Shown one piece after another: positions 1-7,660 of a stretch of 64,000 nucleotides of DNA. Position numbers and translations under genes: made by a program. The stretch's first letter is position 1. Every line of letters begins with the position of its first letter. The notes under the pieces are model-generated. The model was not told where the DNA came from, made no database searches, and saw only the letters and a list, made by a program, of their open reading frames with translations. Origin of the DNA: SHZI01 sp963802215 (GTDB lineage Bacteria > Pseudomonadota > Gammaproteobacteria > Steroidobacterales > GCA-2729495); assembly GCA_963802215.1 (NCBI GenBank), contig CAWDHQ010000001.1, forward strand, positions 1,860,001-1,924,000, read 5' to 3'.

Positions 1-121
1 GGCCAGTCTCGCGATCGTTGATCAACCGCACGGCGTCCACGGTGCCGTGCTGCGAGAACAGCGCACGAACCGATTCCTCATCGGCGGTATATGGCAGATT
101 GCCTACGTAAATCCTGGTCAT
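1..121 (-). CDS. RNA-binding protein with RRM domain (3' part beyond window)
   Basis: Only the first 40 codons are in the window; the gene runs off the left edge. The reverse-strand translation begins MTRIYVGNLPYTADEE and continues to a RALFSQHG segment, which is the RNP-2 strand and first helix of an RNA recognition motif. Small single-RRM proteins of this kind bind RNA in the cytoplasm and are common in Proteobacteria. The start ATG is at 119-121. It lies 19 bases downstream of the FKBP stop on the same strand, so the two may share a transcript. The family call rests on the motif; the rest of the protein is unseen. Confidence 0.8.
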   Translation of the reverse strand, partial: MTRIYVGNLPYTADEESVRALFSQHGTVDAVRLINDRETG

Positions 122-140
122 GACGGGTACCCTTAGCTCC

Positions 141-653
141 TCAGTTGATGGACAGCACGAGAACGTCGAACGTCAGCGCCTTGCCCGCGAGCGGGTGGTT
201 GAAATCCAGAACCACTACGTCGGGGCGTACTTCGGCGACCCGGATCGGGCCGTCGAATCCCTGCGCACTAAGCAGTGTTCCCACCTTGCGCGCATCCTCC
301 GGGATCTTGTCGAGCGGAACTTCCTGCATCTTCTGCGGATCCGTGGGCCCGTAGGCCTCCTCGGGTGCGATCTTGACCTTCACACGTTCGCGGGCGGCCT
401 TGCCCTCCAGGGCCGCCTCGAGGCCGGGAATGATCTGGCCCTCGCCCGCCACGAAGGACAATGGCGTGCCACCCACGTTCGATTGCACGGTGGAACCGTC
501 GTCGAGGCTCAAGGTGTACTCGATGTCCACCTTGCTGCCCTTGGCTATGACAGGCGCCGGCTCGGCGGCGAGGGCGGGGGAATTCATGGGGGATGCTAGG
601 GCGGCAGAGAGCAGCAACGACGAGGCAAAGGCGCGAGCGCGGCTCACGTCCAT
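141..653 (-). CDS. SlyD-like FKBP-type peptidyl-prolyl cis-trans isomerase, exported
   Basis: The 170-residue protein has a signal peptide ending near ALAAEP (about residue 30), then an FKBP fold from VDIEYTLSLDDG. The order of segments (GEGQIIPGLEAALEG, a charged PEEAYG stretch, an inserted loop around QEVPLDKIP, then NHPLAGKALTFDV) is that of SlyD-type FKBPs, which carry an insert-in-flap chaperone domain. It lacks the histidine-rich metal tail of SlyD. The signal peptide places it in the periplasm, where it would assist prolyl isomerisation and folding. It is followed 19 bases later by the RRM gene on the same strand. Family call is firm; the periplasmic role is inferred. Confidence 0.88.
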   Translation of the reverse strand: MDVSRARAFASSLLLSAALASPMNSPALAAEPAPVIAKGSKVDIEYTLSLDDGSTVQSNVGGTPLSFVAGEGQIIPGLEAALEGKAARERVKVKIAPEEAYGPTDPQKMQEVPLDKIPEDARKVGTLLSAQGFDGPIRVAEVRPDVVVLDFNHPLAGKALTFDVLVLSIN

Positions 654-1022
654 GGTCCGAAACTCCGGGGGGAAAAGTGCACGGGAGGGATGAAAGATCG
701 TTGCGCGCGGCTTCGGGGGGATGTGGCGATGACCGCCAATCGGAAAGCGAGCGCCTAGCCTCTCCAGAAAAACAACACCGGCCAGCCTCAGGTCTGTACC
801 CCAGGATTCAGCCTACGACCCGACTCTAGCATGGGCTTTCGGCCGATGCGATGGTAGACGCGCCTCCGGCCCAGCCCCCCTACGAAGCAGTGCAAAAGGC
901 GCCCGGACCCTCTCCCCACCGGCAGTTGCGGCACCTAAAAGCTCACGGAGGCGCGACAAGCCGCATAGAATCCGGCCGGTTCAACTTGATTCAGTCGATC
1001 GGGATGTCATCTAGGGTGCTGA
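654..1022. other. Gene-free stretch between divergent genes
   Basis: About 370 bases separate the FKBP start from the damaged VOC gene. I see no convincing coding frame, RNA gene or repeat here. It must carry the FKBP promoter on the minus strand and whatever remains of the promoter for the VOC-permease unit. Confidence 0.5.
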
Positions 1023-1443
1023 ATGTAGGGACCTGGGCCGGGCGCCTTCTCTCATGTCACCGTCGGGGTTGCGCAGCTCGACGAGGCAACCGGCTACTGG
1101 CAGCGGAATTTCGGCCTGGAGGTCCGGGAACGGCGGGAGGGCCCGGACCCGGCGCGGGCCCGGCTCTGGGGTATCACCCCGGAACGCATCACCCGCCAGG
1201 TACTGGTCGCGACGCCGACAGGGCATCGGCACTGGGCCTCCGCCGGCAACCTGCACCTGGTGGAATTCGCCGATCCTCTCCCGCCGGTCCGAAAGGGTGC
1301 CGGACCTCGCGCCGATTCGCGCGCGACTGGCGGAAGCCGGCTTGCCAGTCACAGAGCACGGACCAGTCGCTGCCACACATGGCAGCGGCCCCGTGATTTC
1401 GTTCCGGTCACCGGCCGGATTCCGCATCGAGGTACAGGGATAA
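1023..1443 (+). pseudogene. VOC/glyoxalase-family protein, disrupted
   Basis: Two reading frames together give one vicinal-oxygen-chelate domain. Frame 1023-1296 reads FSHVTVGVAQLDEATGYW, then LWGITPER and NLHLVEFADPLPPVR. The frame ending at 1443 completes it with PDLAPIRARLAEAGLPVTE and VISFRSPAGFRIEV. The switch of +1 falls in the run gaaaggg at 1291-1297, as expected for one extra base. The only ATG in the first frame (1023) is followed at once by TAG, and no other start precedes the domain. Two independent lesions argue for a true pseudogene rather than one sequencing slip. It ends 4 bases before the APC permease start, so it was probably the first gene of a two-gene unit. Confidence 0.7.
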
Positions 1444-1447
1444 GAGC

Positions 1448-3067
1448 ATGTCTGAATTTCCAGGTTCCGTGGGCAGAAGCGGGCGGGCAAAGGGCCTGCG
1501 CCGCCTCTTCATTCGCAAGTCGGTTGCGCAAATGCACGCCGAGCATGCGCAGGGCGAGCTCAAACGGAGCCTTGGCGCGCTGAACCTGGTCCTGCTCGGC
1601 ATCGGCTGCATCATAGGCACCGGCATCTTCGTGCTCACCGGCCGGGCAGCGGCGAATTTCGCCGGCCCCGGCATCATGATCTCCTTCATCATTACCGGCC
1701 TCCTGTGCACGCTCGTCGCGCTCTGCTATGCGGAGCTGGCCTCCGCGGTGCCAGTGTCCGGGTCCGCCTATTCCTATTCCTATGCAGCGATGGGCGAACT
1801 GGCCGCCTGGATCATGGGTCTGCTGCTCGTGCTCGAATACGGGCTCGCCGCAGCCACGGTGGCAGTCGGCTGGTCCGGTTACCTCGTGAGCCTGCTGAAT
1901 GACGTTGGCGTCCATATCTCGCCGGCACTGACAGCCGCACCAGGCGTCGAGATCAAGGAAGCGGGTGTGGTCATCGCCACCGGTCTGATCAACCTGCCCG
2001 CTGCCCTGGCCATCATGGCCGTGACCGCGCTGCTGGTCATCGGCATCTCGGAATCGACCACCGTCAACAACATCGTCGTCGCCATCAAGCTCTCGGTGGT
2101 CGTTGCCTTCATCGTGATCGGCAGCTTTTTCGTGAATCCCGACCTCTGGGTGCCGCTGGTGCCGGCGGAAATCCCGCAGCCACCGGCCGGGACGCCCCGT
2201 GGCTTCTGGGCCGATATCTGGCGTGCGCTGGTGGATGTGATGACCGCCCAGAACACCTCCCGGTACGGCATCGGCGGCCTCATTGCGGGAGCAGCCACCA
2301 TCTTCTTTGCCTACATAGGCTTCGAAGCGGTATCAACGGCGGGTGCGGAATCCCGGAATCCGGCCAAGGACATGCCCATCGGCATCCTGGGTTCGCTGCT
2401 GATCTGCACCGTCCTCTACATCCTTACTGCCGCCGTGCTCGTGGGCATCGTGCCCTACACCGAACTCGATGATCCCGCGCCCATCGCGAAGGCGGTCAAC
2501 CTGATCGGCCTTCCCTGGTTCGCCATCCTGGTCAAGGTTGGCGCCCTCGCAGGCCTGTCCTCCGTGATGCTGGTGCTGCTGTACGGGCAGACCCGGATCT
2601 TCTACACGATGGCCCGGGACGGCCTGCTGCCCGCGCCGCTCGCGGCCGTGCACCCCAGGTTTCGTACGCCATGGATCAACACGCTGATCGTCGGCACCAT
2701 CGCCGCGGCCTTTGCCGGCCTGATGTCGCTGGGGTCGCTCGCGGACCTTACCAATGTCGGTTCGCTGGCGGCGTTCTCCATCGTCTGCATCACGGTGCTC
2801 TACCTGCGCTACGCGGCGCCGGGGCTGAATCGCCCGTTCCGGACGCCCTTCTTCCCGGTTACCCCAATCCTCGGTGCGCTGATGTGCATCTTCCTGCTGA
2901 TGTCACTGATGGCGAGTGCCCACACCCGCAGCTTCTTCACGATCTACCTGATCGGCGGGATCGCCGTCTACTTCCTCTACGGCATCCGGCACTCCAAGCT
3001 CGGCAAGGGTGAGATCGTCCGGGGCGCGGAGCCTGCGCTCGACCTGCCAAGGAAGCTGGATACCTGA
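1448..3067 (+). CDS. APC-superfamily amino acid permease (CAT/YfnA type)
   Basis: The 539-residue inner-membrane protein has about 12-14 hydrophobic helices. Helix 1 carries GIGCIIGTGIFVLTG (about residues 51-65), the glycine-rich substrate-binding signature of the amino acid-polyamine-organocation superfamily. Later segments FFAYIGFEAVSTAGAE and GQTRIFYTMARDGLLP match the cationic amino acid transporter/YfnA branch. It should import amino acids by symport. The N-terminus has about 40 cytoplasmic residues rich in basic residues. The TGA stop (3065-3067) abuts a GTAG repeat that separates it from the convergent dehydrogenase gene. The substrate cannot be told from sequence. Confidence 0.88.
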   Translation: MSEFPGSVGRSGRAKGLRRLFIRKSVAQMHAEHAQGELKRSLGALNLVLLGIGCIIGTGIFVLTGRAAANFAGPGIMISFIITGLLCTLVALCYAELASAVPVSGSAYSYSYAAMGELAAWIMGLLLVLEYGLAAATVAVGWSGYLVSLLNDVGVHISPALTAAPGVEIKEAGVVIATGLINLPAALAIMAVTALLVIGISESTTVNNIVVAIKLSVVVAFIVIGSFFVNPDLWVPLVPAEIPQPPAGTPRGFWADIWRALVDVMTAQNTSRYGIGGLIAGAATIFFAYIGFEAVSTAGAESRNPAKDMPIGILGSLLICTVLYILTAAVLVGIVPYTELDDPAPIAKAVNLIGLPWFAILVKVGALAGLSSVMLVLLYGQTRIFYTMARDGLLPAPLAAVHPRFRTPWINTLIVGTIAAAFAGLMSLGSLADLTNVGSLAAFSIVCITVLYLRYAAPGLNRPFRTPFFPVTPILGALMCIFLLMSLMASAHTRSFFTIYLIGGIAVYFLYGIRHSKLGKGEIVRGAEPALDLPRKLDT

Positions 3068-3089
3068 TAGCGCCTGAAGGCGCTGCTAC
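3067..3089 (-). repeat. GTAG REP unit, single
   Basis: On the minus strand the unit reads GTAGCAGCGCCTTCAGGC followed by GCTAT. The hairpin is GCGCC-TTCA-GGCGC. It fills the gap between two convergent genes. The TAG of GTAG (3086-3088) is the stop codon of the dehydrogenase-cytochrome gene. One base in the GTAGGAG block (C for G) and the 3' end differ from the window's consensus. Confidence 0.75.
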
Positions 3090-5302
3090 AGGCAACTGCC
3101 GAGGGAATTGATCCAGTCGGTCAGCAGCGCCACGCCGCCGGTGTCGATGGCGCCGGAACCGATCGGCGGCATGCCATTGGCATCACGACGATTTACCCGC
3201 GCCAGGAGGACCGACCGGGAGGCGGCCCCGGGCGCGATCAGGCGCGGGTCACTGATGCCGAGGTCACCCGACTGGGGCGGCACATCGCAGGCATTCATCC
3301 CGGCCAGAGCGGTGGTTGCCCGCAAGTCCAGGCTGGACGGTGTCGGTCCGTTCGGCCGGTGGCACTGGGCGCAGTTGGTGTGCAGCCAGGCCCGGGCCCG
3401 GTCCGTGAGCGCTGCGGCCGCATCGCCAGGACTCGCCAGGGCAGGCAGCGTGTCCGGCGCCGCTGTCAGTCGCGGCAGCAAGAGGCTGATGTGGTCCAGC
3501 GTAGCCAGCTGGTTGGCCGTCACGCCCGAGTCCGGATATGTCAGCGGCCCATTCAGCTGGGCAAGCTCGAGGCCGAGATGGTAGCCGGCAGCGAAGGTGT
3601 GGCATTGCATGCACTCACCCTCGCTCGGATAGATCCAGGCCTGCCCTGCCACCTGGCGCGTCTTGCCGCCAGTCACACGGGTAGCGGCTGTCTGGGCATC
3701 GTTCCACTCGTAGGTGTATCCGGCCCACCCGAAGTCCGGGTGCCGCATCAGCAGGCGCGTTTCGACAAGCTGGTTTCCCAGGCGAAAGGACTTCACGAGT
3801 ACGGTGCCAGCGGGAAAGTCCAGGTCGCCGGACGGCAGGTTGGCGATCTGCGTGCCGTCAGGCAGAGCGAGGAAACGCTCCTTGTCCGCGCCATCCGACC
3901 AGAATGGTGCGTTCACGGCATAGGGGATCAGCCCGCTGGCCGGCCGGGTGGGATCTGAGGCGTCCACGCAGCCGGTGTCGGCGAGGCTCGACGGAACAGC
4001 GTCGACACCGCCGCCGCCCGAACTGGCGAGGCGCCGGAGACGGCCGTTACCGTAGTCGGCGAAGTAGAGCTCGCCATCCACGCCCAGGCCAAAGGCGCTG
4101 ATGTTGTAGGGCGTGTCGACGAGCTCGTCGCTGCTGTAGCCGCCCTGAGCATCGTCCTCCAGGGCCCAGATCCGCCCGGAGCCGAAATCGCCGAAGACAT
4201 AGCGGCCCCGGAGCGCCGTCAGGCTGTTCCCCCGGTAGACGAATCCACCGGTGATCGAGTTGTCGCCGCTGGCATGGGGATAATCGCGGAGCGGCCCGAT
4301 CAGGCCGGCAGGACTGCAGCCCGACGGACCGCTGATGAGTCCCTCCCGGCAGTCCCAGCCGTAGTTGCCACCCCGCTCGATGCGGTTCACCTCCTCGCGG
4401 GCGTTCTGCCCCACGTCACCGAGCCACAGTTCGCCGGTGGGCTCATCGAAGCTCCATCGCCAGGGGTTGCGGAGGCCGCTGGCGTAGATTTCCGGACAGC
4501 CGGCCCCATTGGCGGCGGGGCCGCATTTCGGGTTGCCAGCGAAGGGGTTGCCCCCGGGAATCCCGTACCCGGGCGAGGGCCAGGCGATGCCGGCCACGTC
4601 GACTCGCAGCATCTTGCCGAGCAGGCGCGTGTCGTCCTGGGCGTAATCGAACGGGTCATCGGCGCTGCCGCCGTCGCCGAGCCCGACGTACAGGTAGCCG
4701 TCCGGCCCGAAGGCGATGTCGCCGCCGTTGTGATTGCTGAAGGGCTGGTTGACGGTGAGCAGGACCTGCTCCGTGGTGAGTCCGGGAGCAGTCACGTTGT
4801 CGAGGATCACGCGGGAGACCCTGGATACCATCGGACTGCCCGTGGTGTAGGACACGAAGACCTGACGGGTTGCCGGGTAGTCGGGGTGGAACGCCATCCC
4901 CAGCATGCCGCCCTCGCCGCTGGCATTGACCAGCGCGGAGAAATCGAGCCACGTGGCGACGGCGGCCGGGTTGCCGGTGCCGAACACGCGGATCAGGCCC
5001 GACTTCTCCAGCACGAACCAGCGTGCGCCGTCGCCGGGTGCCTGGAGAATCTTGGTGGGCTGGTCGAAGGCGGGTGCCGCGGGGAACGCGTCGATGGTCG
5101 TCACCACGGCGCTGCCACCCGACCGGTCCGGCGCCAGGCAGGTGGGGTTCGCCGGGCGCGCCTCGATGCCAAAGGGGCCATCGGTCGAAACGCCGCCACC
5201 ACCGCCTCCGCCTCCGCCGCAACTGGCCAGGCTGGCCGCAGCCACGAGTACCCAGGCAACGGCGCCGATGGTGCGCGAGCGCATTGACCGACTCCCTGCC
5301 AT
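3086..5302 (-). CDS. PQQ-dependent sugar dehydrogenase fused to diheme cytochrome c, lipoprotein
   Basis: The protein (738 residues from this start) begins with a signal peptide and lipobox LASC, the cysteine being followed by nine glycines. Residues of about 75-420 form a glucose/sorbosone dehydrogenase beta-propeller (GLIRVFGTGN, SNHNGGDIAFGPDGYLYVGLGDGG, ASGLRNPWRWSFD, GGNYGWDCREG). The C-terminal third matches the SO_2930-type diheme cytochrome family (SGLIPYAVNAPFWSDGADK) with two heme sites, CMQCH and CAQCH. Electrons from periplasmic sugar oxidation would pass straight to the attached cytochrome. Start chosen at 5302 because AAGGA lies 6 bases upstream; ATGs at 5383, 5308 and 5284 are alternatives. 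The stop codon is inside a GTAG repeat. Confidence 0.82.
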   Translation of the reverse strand: MAGSRSMRSRTIGAVAWVLVAAASLASCGGGGGGGGGVSTDGPFGIEARPANPTCLAPDRSGGSAVVTTIDAFPAAPAFDQPTKILQAPGDGARWFVLEKSGLIRVFGTGNPAAVATWLDFSALVNASGEGGMLGMAFHPDYPATRQVFVSYTTGSPMVSRVSRVILDNVTAPGLTTEQVLLTVNQPFSNHNGGDIAFGPDGYLYVGLGDGGSADDPFDYAQDDTRLLGKMLRVDVAGIAWPSPGYGIPGGNPFAGNPKCGPAANGAGCPEIYASGLRNPWRWSFDEPTGELWLGDVGQNAREEVNRIERGGNYGWDCREGLISGPSGCSPAGLIGPLRDYPHASGDNSITGGFVYRGNSLTALRGRYVFGDFGSGRIWALEDDAQGGYSSDELVDTPYNISAFGLGVDGELYFADYGNGRLRRLASSGGGGVDAVPSSLADTGCVDASDPTRPASGLIPYAVNAPFWSDGADKERFLALPDGTQIANLPSGDLDFPAGTVLVKSFRLGNQLVETRLLMRHPDFGWAGYTYEWNDAQTAATRVTGGKTRQVAGQAWIYPSEGECMQCHTFAAGYHLGLELAQLNGPLTYPDSGVTANQLATLDHISLLLPRLTAAPDTLPALASPGDAAAALTDRARAWLHTNCAQCHRPNGPTPSSLDLRATTALAGMNACDVPPQSGDLGISDPRLIAPGAASRSVLLARVNRRDANGMPPIGSGAIDTGGVALLTDWINSLGSCL

Positions 5303-5444
5303 CCGCATTCCTTCCTGGAGCTCCCCGTCGGCTTGTTGCCCGACAGGCGTACAGGGACGCATGTTGCTTACCGTTGAGCCCACCTGTCGAGCGCCGGGTA
5401 CCGGTATCGACGTTTATACTGCACTGAAACAAGGACGCCCGTGC

Positions 5445-6608
5445 ATGACCCGCTCTTTCCACCCGCCTGTCCGGACCCTCATGGGACCGGGCCCGTCTGA
5501 CGTGAATCCGCGCATTCTCGAGGCACTGTCCCGGCCCACGATCGGTCATCTGGACCCCGCGTTCATCGGACTGATGGACGACATCAAGCGCCTGCTGCAG
5601 TACGCCTTCCGGACGCAGAACGCGCTAACGCTGCCGGTCTCGGCGCCAGGCTCCGCCGGGATGGAGTGCTGCTTCGTCAATCTCGTGTCGCCCGGCGACA
5701 GGGTGATCGTTGCCCAGAACGGCGTGTTCGGCGGCCGCATGAAGGAGAACGTGGAACGCTGCGGTGCTACGGCGGTGATGGTTCAGGACGACTGGGGCAA
5801 AGCCGTCGATCCCCAGAAGGTGGAGGATGCGATACGGGCCCACACCGATGCGAAGGTCCTCGCGTTCGTCCACGCGGAGACCTCCACGGGTGCCCGATCC
5901 GACGCGGCCGGGCTCTGCGCCCTGGCCCGCGAGCACGGACTGCTAACGATCGTGGACACGGTGACCGGCCTCGGCGGCATCGACGTCAACGTGGACGGCT
6001 GGGGCGCCGACGCCGTGTACTCGGGCACCCAGAAGTGCCTGTCCTGCATCCCCGGGCTCTCGCCTGTCACCTTCAGCAACCGGGCCCGGGAGGTCATCCA
6101 GGGGCGCGGACACAGGGTGCAGAGCTGGTTTCTCGACATGGGGCTGGTCATGGCCTACTGGGGTGGTAGCAACCAGCGGGCCTACCACCACACGGCCCCG
6201 ATCAACATGCTTTACGGCCTGCATGAAGCCCTGGTGATCCTGGAGGAAGAAGGCCTCGAGAACGCGTGGGCCCGGCATGCGCGCCACCACGCCGCCCTCG
6301 CCGCCGGCCTCGCGGCCCTGGGCATCGACTTCGTCGTGGACGAAGGCCACCGCCTGCCGCAGCTGAACTGCGTGCGCATTCCGGCCGGCGTTGACGACGC
6401 GCAGGTCCGGCGGCAACTCCTGGAGCAGTATGGCCTCGAGATCGGCGCAGGCCTCGGTCCGCTGGCGGGCAAGGTCTGGCGCATCGGCCTGATGGGCTTC
6501 GCGGCGAGCCGGAAGAACGTGCTGTTCTGCCTCGGGGCCCTCGAGGCACTCCTCGGCCGCAGTGGCGGCGTCGCTGCGGCGCGCAGCTACTACGGCGCAA
6601 CCGCGTAG
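5445..6608 (+). CDS. Alanine/serine-glyoxylate aminotransferase family enzyme
   Basis: The 387-residue, PLP-dependent class V aminotransferase starts TLMGPGPSDVNPRILEAL, typical of alanine-glyoxylate/serine-glyoxylate transaminases. The PLP lysine is K197 in SGTQKCLSCIPGLSP; HAETSTGARSD and VDTVTGLGG form the cofactor pocket. It should transfer the amino group of alanine or serine to glyoxylate, giving glycine. Start ATG 5445 has AAGGA about 10 bases upstream; the longer open frame upstream overlaps the divergent gene and is not supported. It faces the ketopantoate-reductase-like/oxalate-CoA-ligase pair, consistent with glyoxylate metabolism. Its TAG stop lies in the GTAG of a large REP palindrome. 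Confidence 0.87.
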   Translation: MTRSFHPPVRTLMGPGPSDVNPRILEALSRPTIGHLDPAFIGLMDDIKRLLQYAFRTQNALTLPVSAPGSAGMECCFVNLVSPGDRVIVAQNGVFGGRMKENVERCGATAVMVQDDWGKAVDPQKVEDAIRAHTDAKVLAFVHAETSTGARSDAAGLCALAREHGLLTIVDTVTGLGGIDVNVDGWGADAVYSGTQKCLSCIPGLSPVTFSNRAREVIQGRGHRVQSWFLDMGLVMAYWGGSNQRAYHHTAPINMLYGLHEALVILEEEGLENAWARHARHHAALAAGLAALGIDFVVDEGHRLPQLNCVRIPAGVDDAQVRRQLLEQYGLEIGAGLGPLAGKVWRIGLMGFAASRKNVLFCLGALEALLGRSGGVAAARSYYGATA

Positions 6609-6695
6609 GAGCGGCTTCAGCCGCGACGGGGATTTCCCGTCAGGCGCGTCTCAGCGCCAGAGGGAAATCCCCGTCGCGGCTGAAGCCGCTCCTAC
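6605..6695. repeat. Paired GTAG REPs forming a 34-bp perfect inverted repeat
   Basis: Arms 6605-6638 and 6662-6695 are perfect reverse complements. Each begins with GTAGGAGCGGCTTCAGCC and continues through GCGAC into GGGGATTTCCC. The 23-base centre contains a smaller hairpin, GGCGC-GTCTCA-GCGCC. The palindrome lies between two convergent genes, and each arm's TAG is the stop codon of one of them (6606-6608 and 6692-6694). It probably also acts as a two-way transcription stop, although no T-run follows. Confidence 0.9.
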
Positions 6696-7660
6696 TGCCG
6701 GACGGCAACGGCGAGGCGGACCAGCGCGAGGATCCCGTCGATCGTCGGCGTCGGAACGGACACGAGCCGACCCATCTCCGCGACCGCCGCCACCAGCGCA
6801 TCCAGCTCCAGCGGCCGTCCCTGCTCGAAGTCCTGGAGCATCGAGGTCCGGTGGGCGCCGACGTCCACGGCCACGTCGATGCGCTTCTCGATGTCCATCG
6901 AAAAGGTCACGCCGAGTGCGCTGGCAACGGCCACCGCCTCGGCCATCATGCGGCGAATGACGTCCCGGACCTCCGGGTGCCGGCCCATCTGCTCGAGGGT
7001 CGCCCGGGTGAGAACGCTGACCGGATTGAAGGTCGCGTTGCCGAGGAGCTTGAGCCAGATGTCGTCGCGGATCTTCTTCCGCACGGGGGCCTTCAGCCCC
7101 GCCGCGGTCAACACCTCGCTGAGCGCCGTCACCCGCTCCGACTTCGAGCCGTCCGGTTCACCCACCATGAAGCGCGTGCCATCGATGTGCCGGACCACGC
7201 CAGGTTCGACGATCTCGCAGGACGGGTAGACGACGCAGCCGATGGCGCGCTCGGGCCCCAGTGCCCGCCAGATGCGTCCGTCCGGGTCAGCAGCGTCCAG
7301 GTGGCGGTTCCCGAGCGGGCCGGGGAAGCCGTGGAAATACCACCAGAGGATGCCGTTCTGCGCCGTGACGACGGCCGTGTCCTTCCCGAGCAGCGGCTGA
7401 AGCTGGTCGATGACGGGCAGCGTCGAGTGGGCCTTGAGGGTGAGGATCACGTAGTCCTGGGGACCGAGTTCCCGTGGATCGCTGGTGCAGTCCACGGCCA
7501 CCGTCCGGCGATCCCCGCCGCTGATCAGGGTGAGGCCCCGCTCACGCATGACCGCGAGGTTCGGCCCCCGGGCCACCAGCGATACGTCCGCGTCAGTGCC
7601 GGCCAGTCGCACGCCGAGATACCCGCCGATCGCGCCGGCTCCAAAGATGCAGATCTTCAC
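6692..7660 (-). CDS. Ketopantoate reductase (ApbA/PanE) family protein
   Basis: The 322-residue NAD(P)-dependent reductase starts with the Rossmann motif GAGAIGGYLG (residues 7-16). It carries the family's VILTLKAHS lysine block, the QNGI loop (here AQNGILWW), and the C-terminal KLLGNATFNPVSVLTRAT helix. Such enzymes reduce 2-ketopantoate to pantoate, but many family members act on other 2-keto acids. It overlaps the oxalate-CoA-ligase-like gene upstream by 4 bases, so the two are translationally coupled. That context makes a role in C2/C3 keto-acid chemistry as likely as pantothenate synthesis. The stop codon lies in a GTAG repeat. Confidence 0.85.
   Translation of the reverse strand: MKICIFGAGAIGGYLGVRLAGTDADVSLVARGPNLAVMRERGLTLISGGDRRTVAVDCTSDPRELGPQDYVILTLKAHSTLPVIDQLQPLLGKDTAVVTAQNGILWWYFHGFPGPLGNRHLDAADPDGRIWRALGPERAIGCVVYPSCEIVEPGVVRHIDGTRFMVGEPDGSKSERVTALSEVLTAAGLKAPVRKKIRDDIWLKLLGNATFNPVSVLTRATLEQMGRHPEVRDVIRRMMAEAVAVASALGVTFSMDIEKRIDVAVDVGAHRTSMLQDFEQGRPLELDALVAAVAEMGRLVSVPTPTIDGILALVRLAVAVRQ

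Noticed and set aside
1285..1300. Programmed frameshifting in the VOC gene
   Set aside because: The AAAGGG run could slip, but the start codon is also followed by a stop, so the gene cannot be expressed as one protein either way.
4274..5287. A 337-codon plus-strand frame opposite the dehydrogenase-cytochrome gene
   Set aside because: Shadow frame without motifs; the minus-strand gene has heme and propeller signatures.
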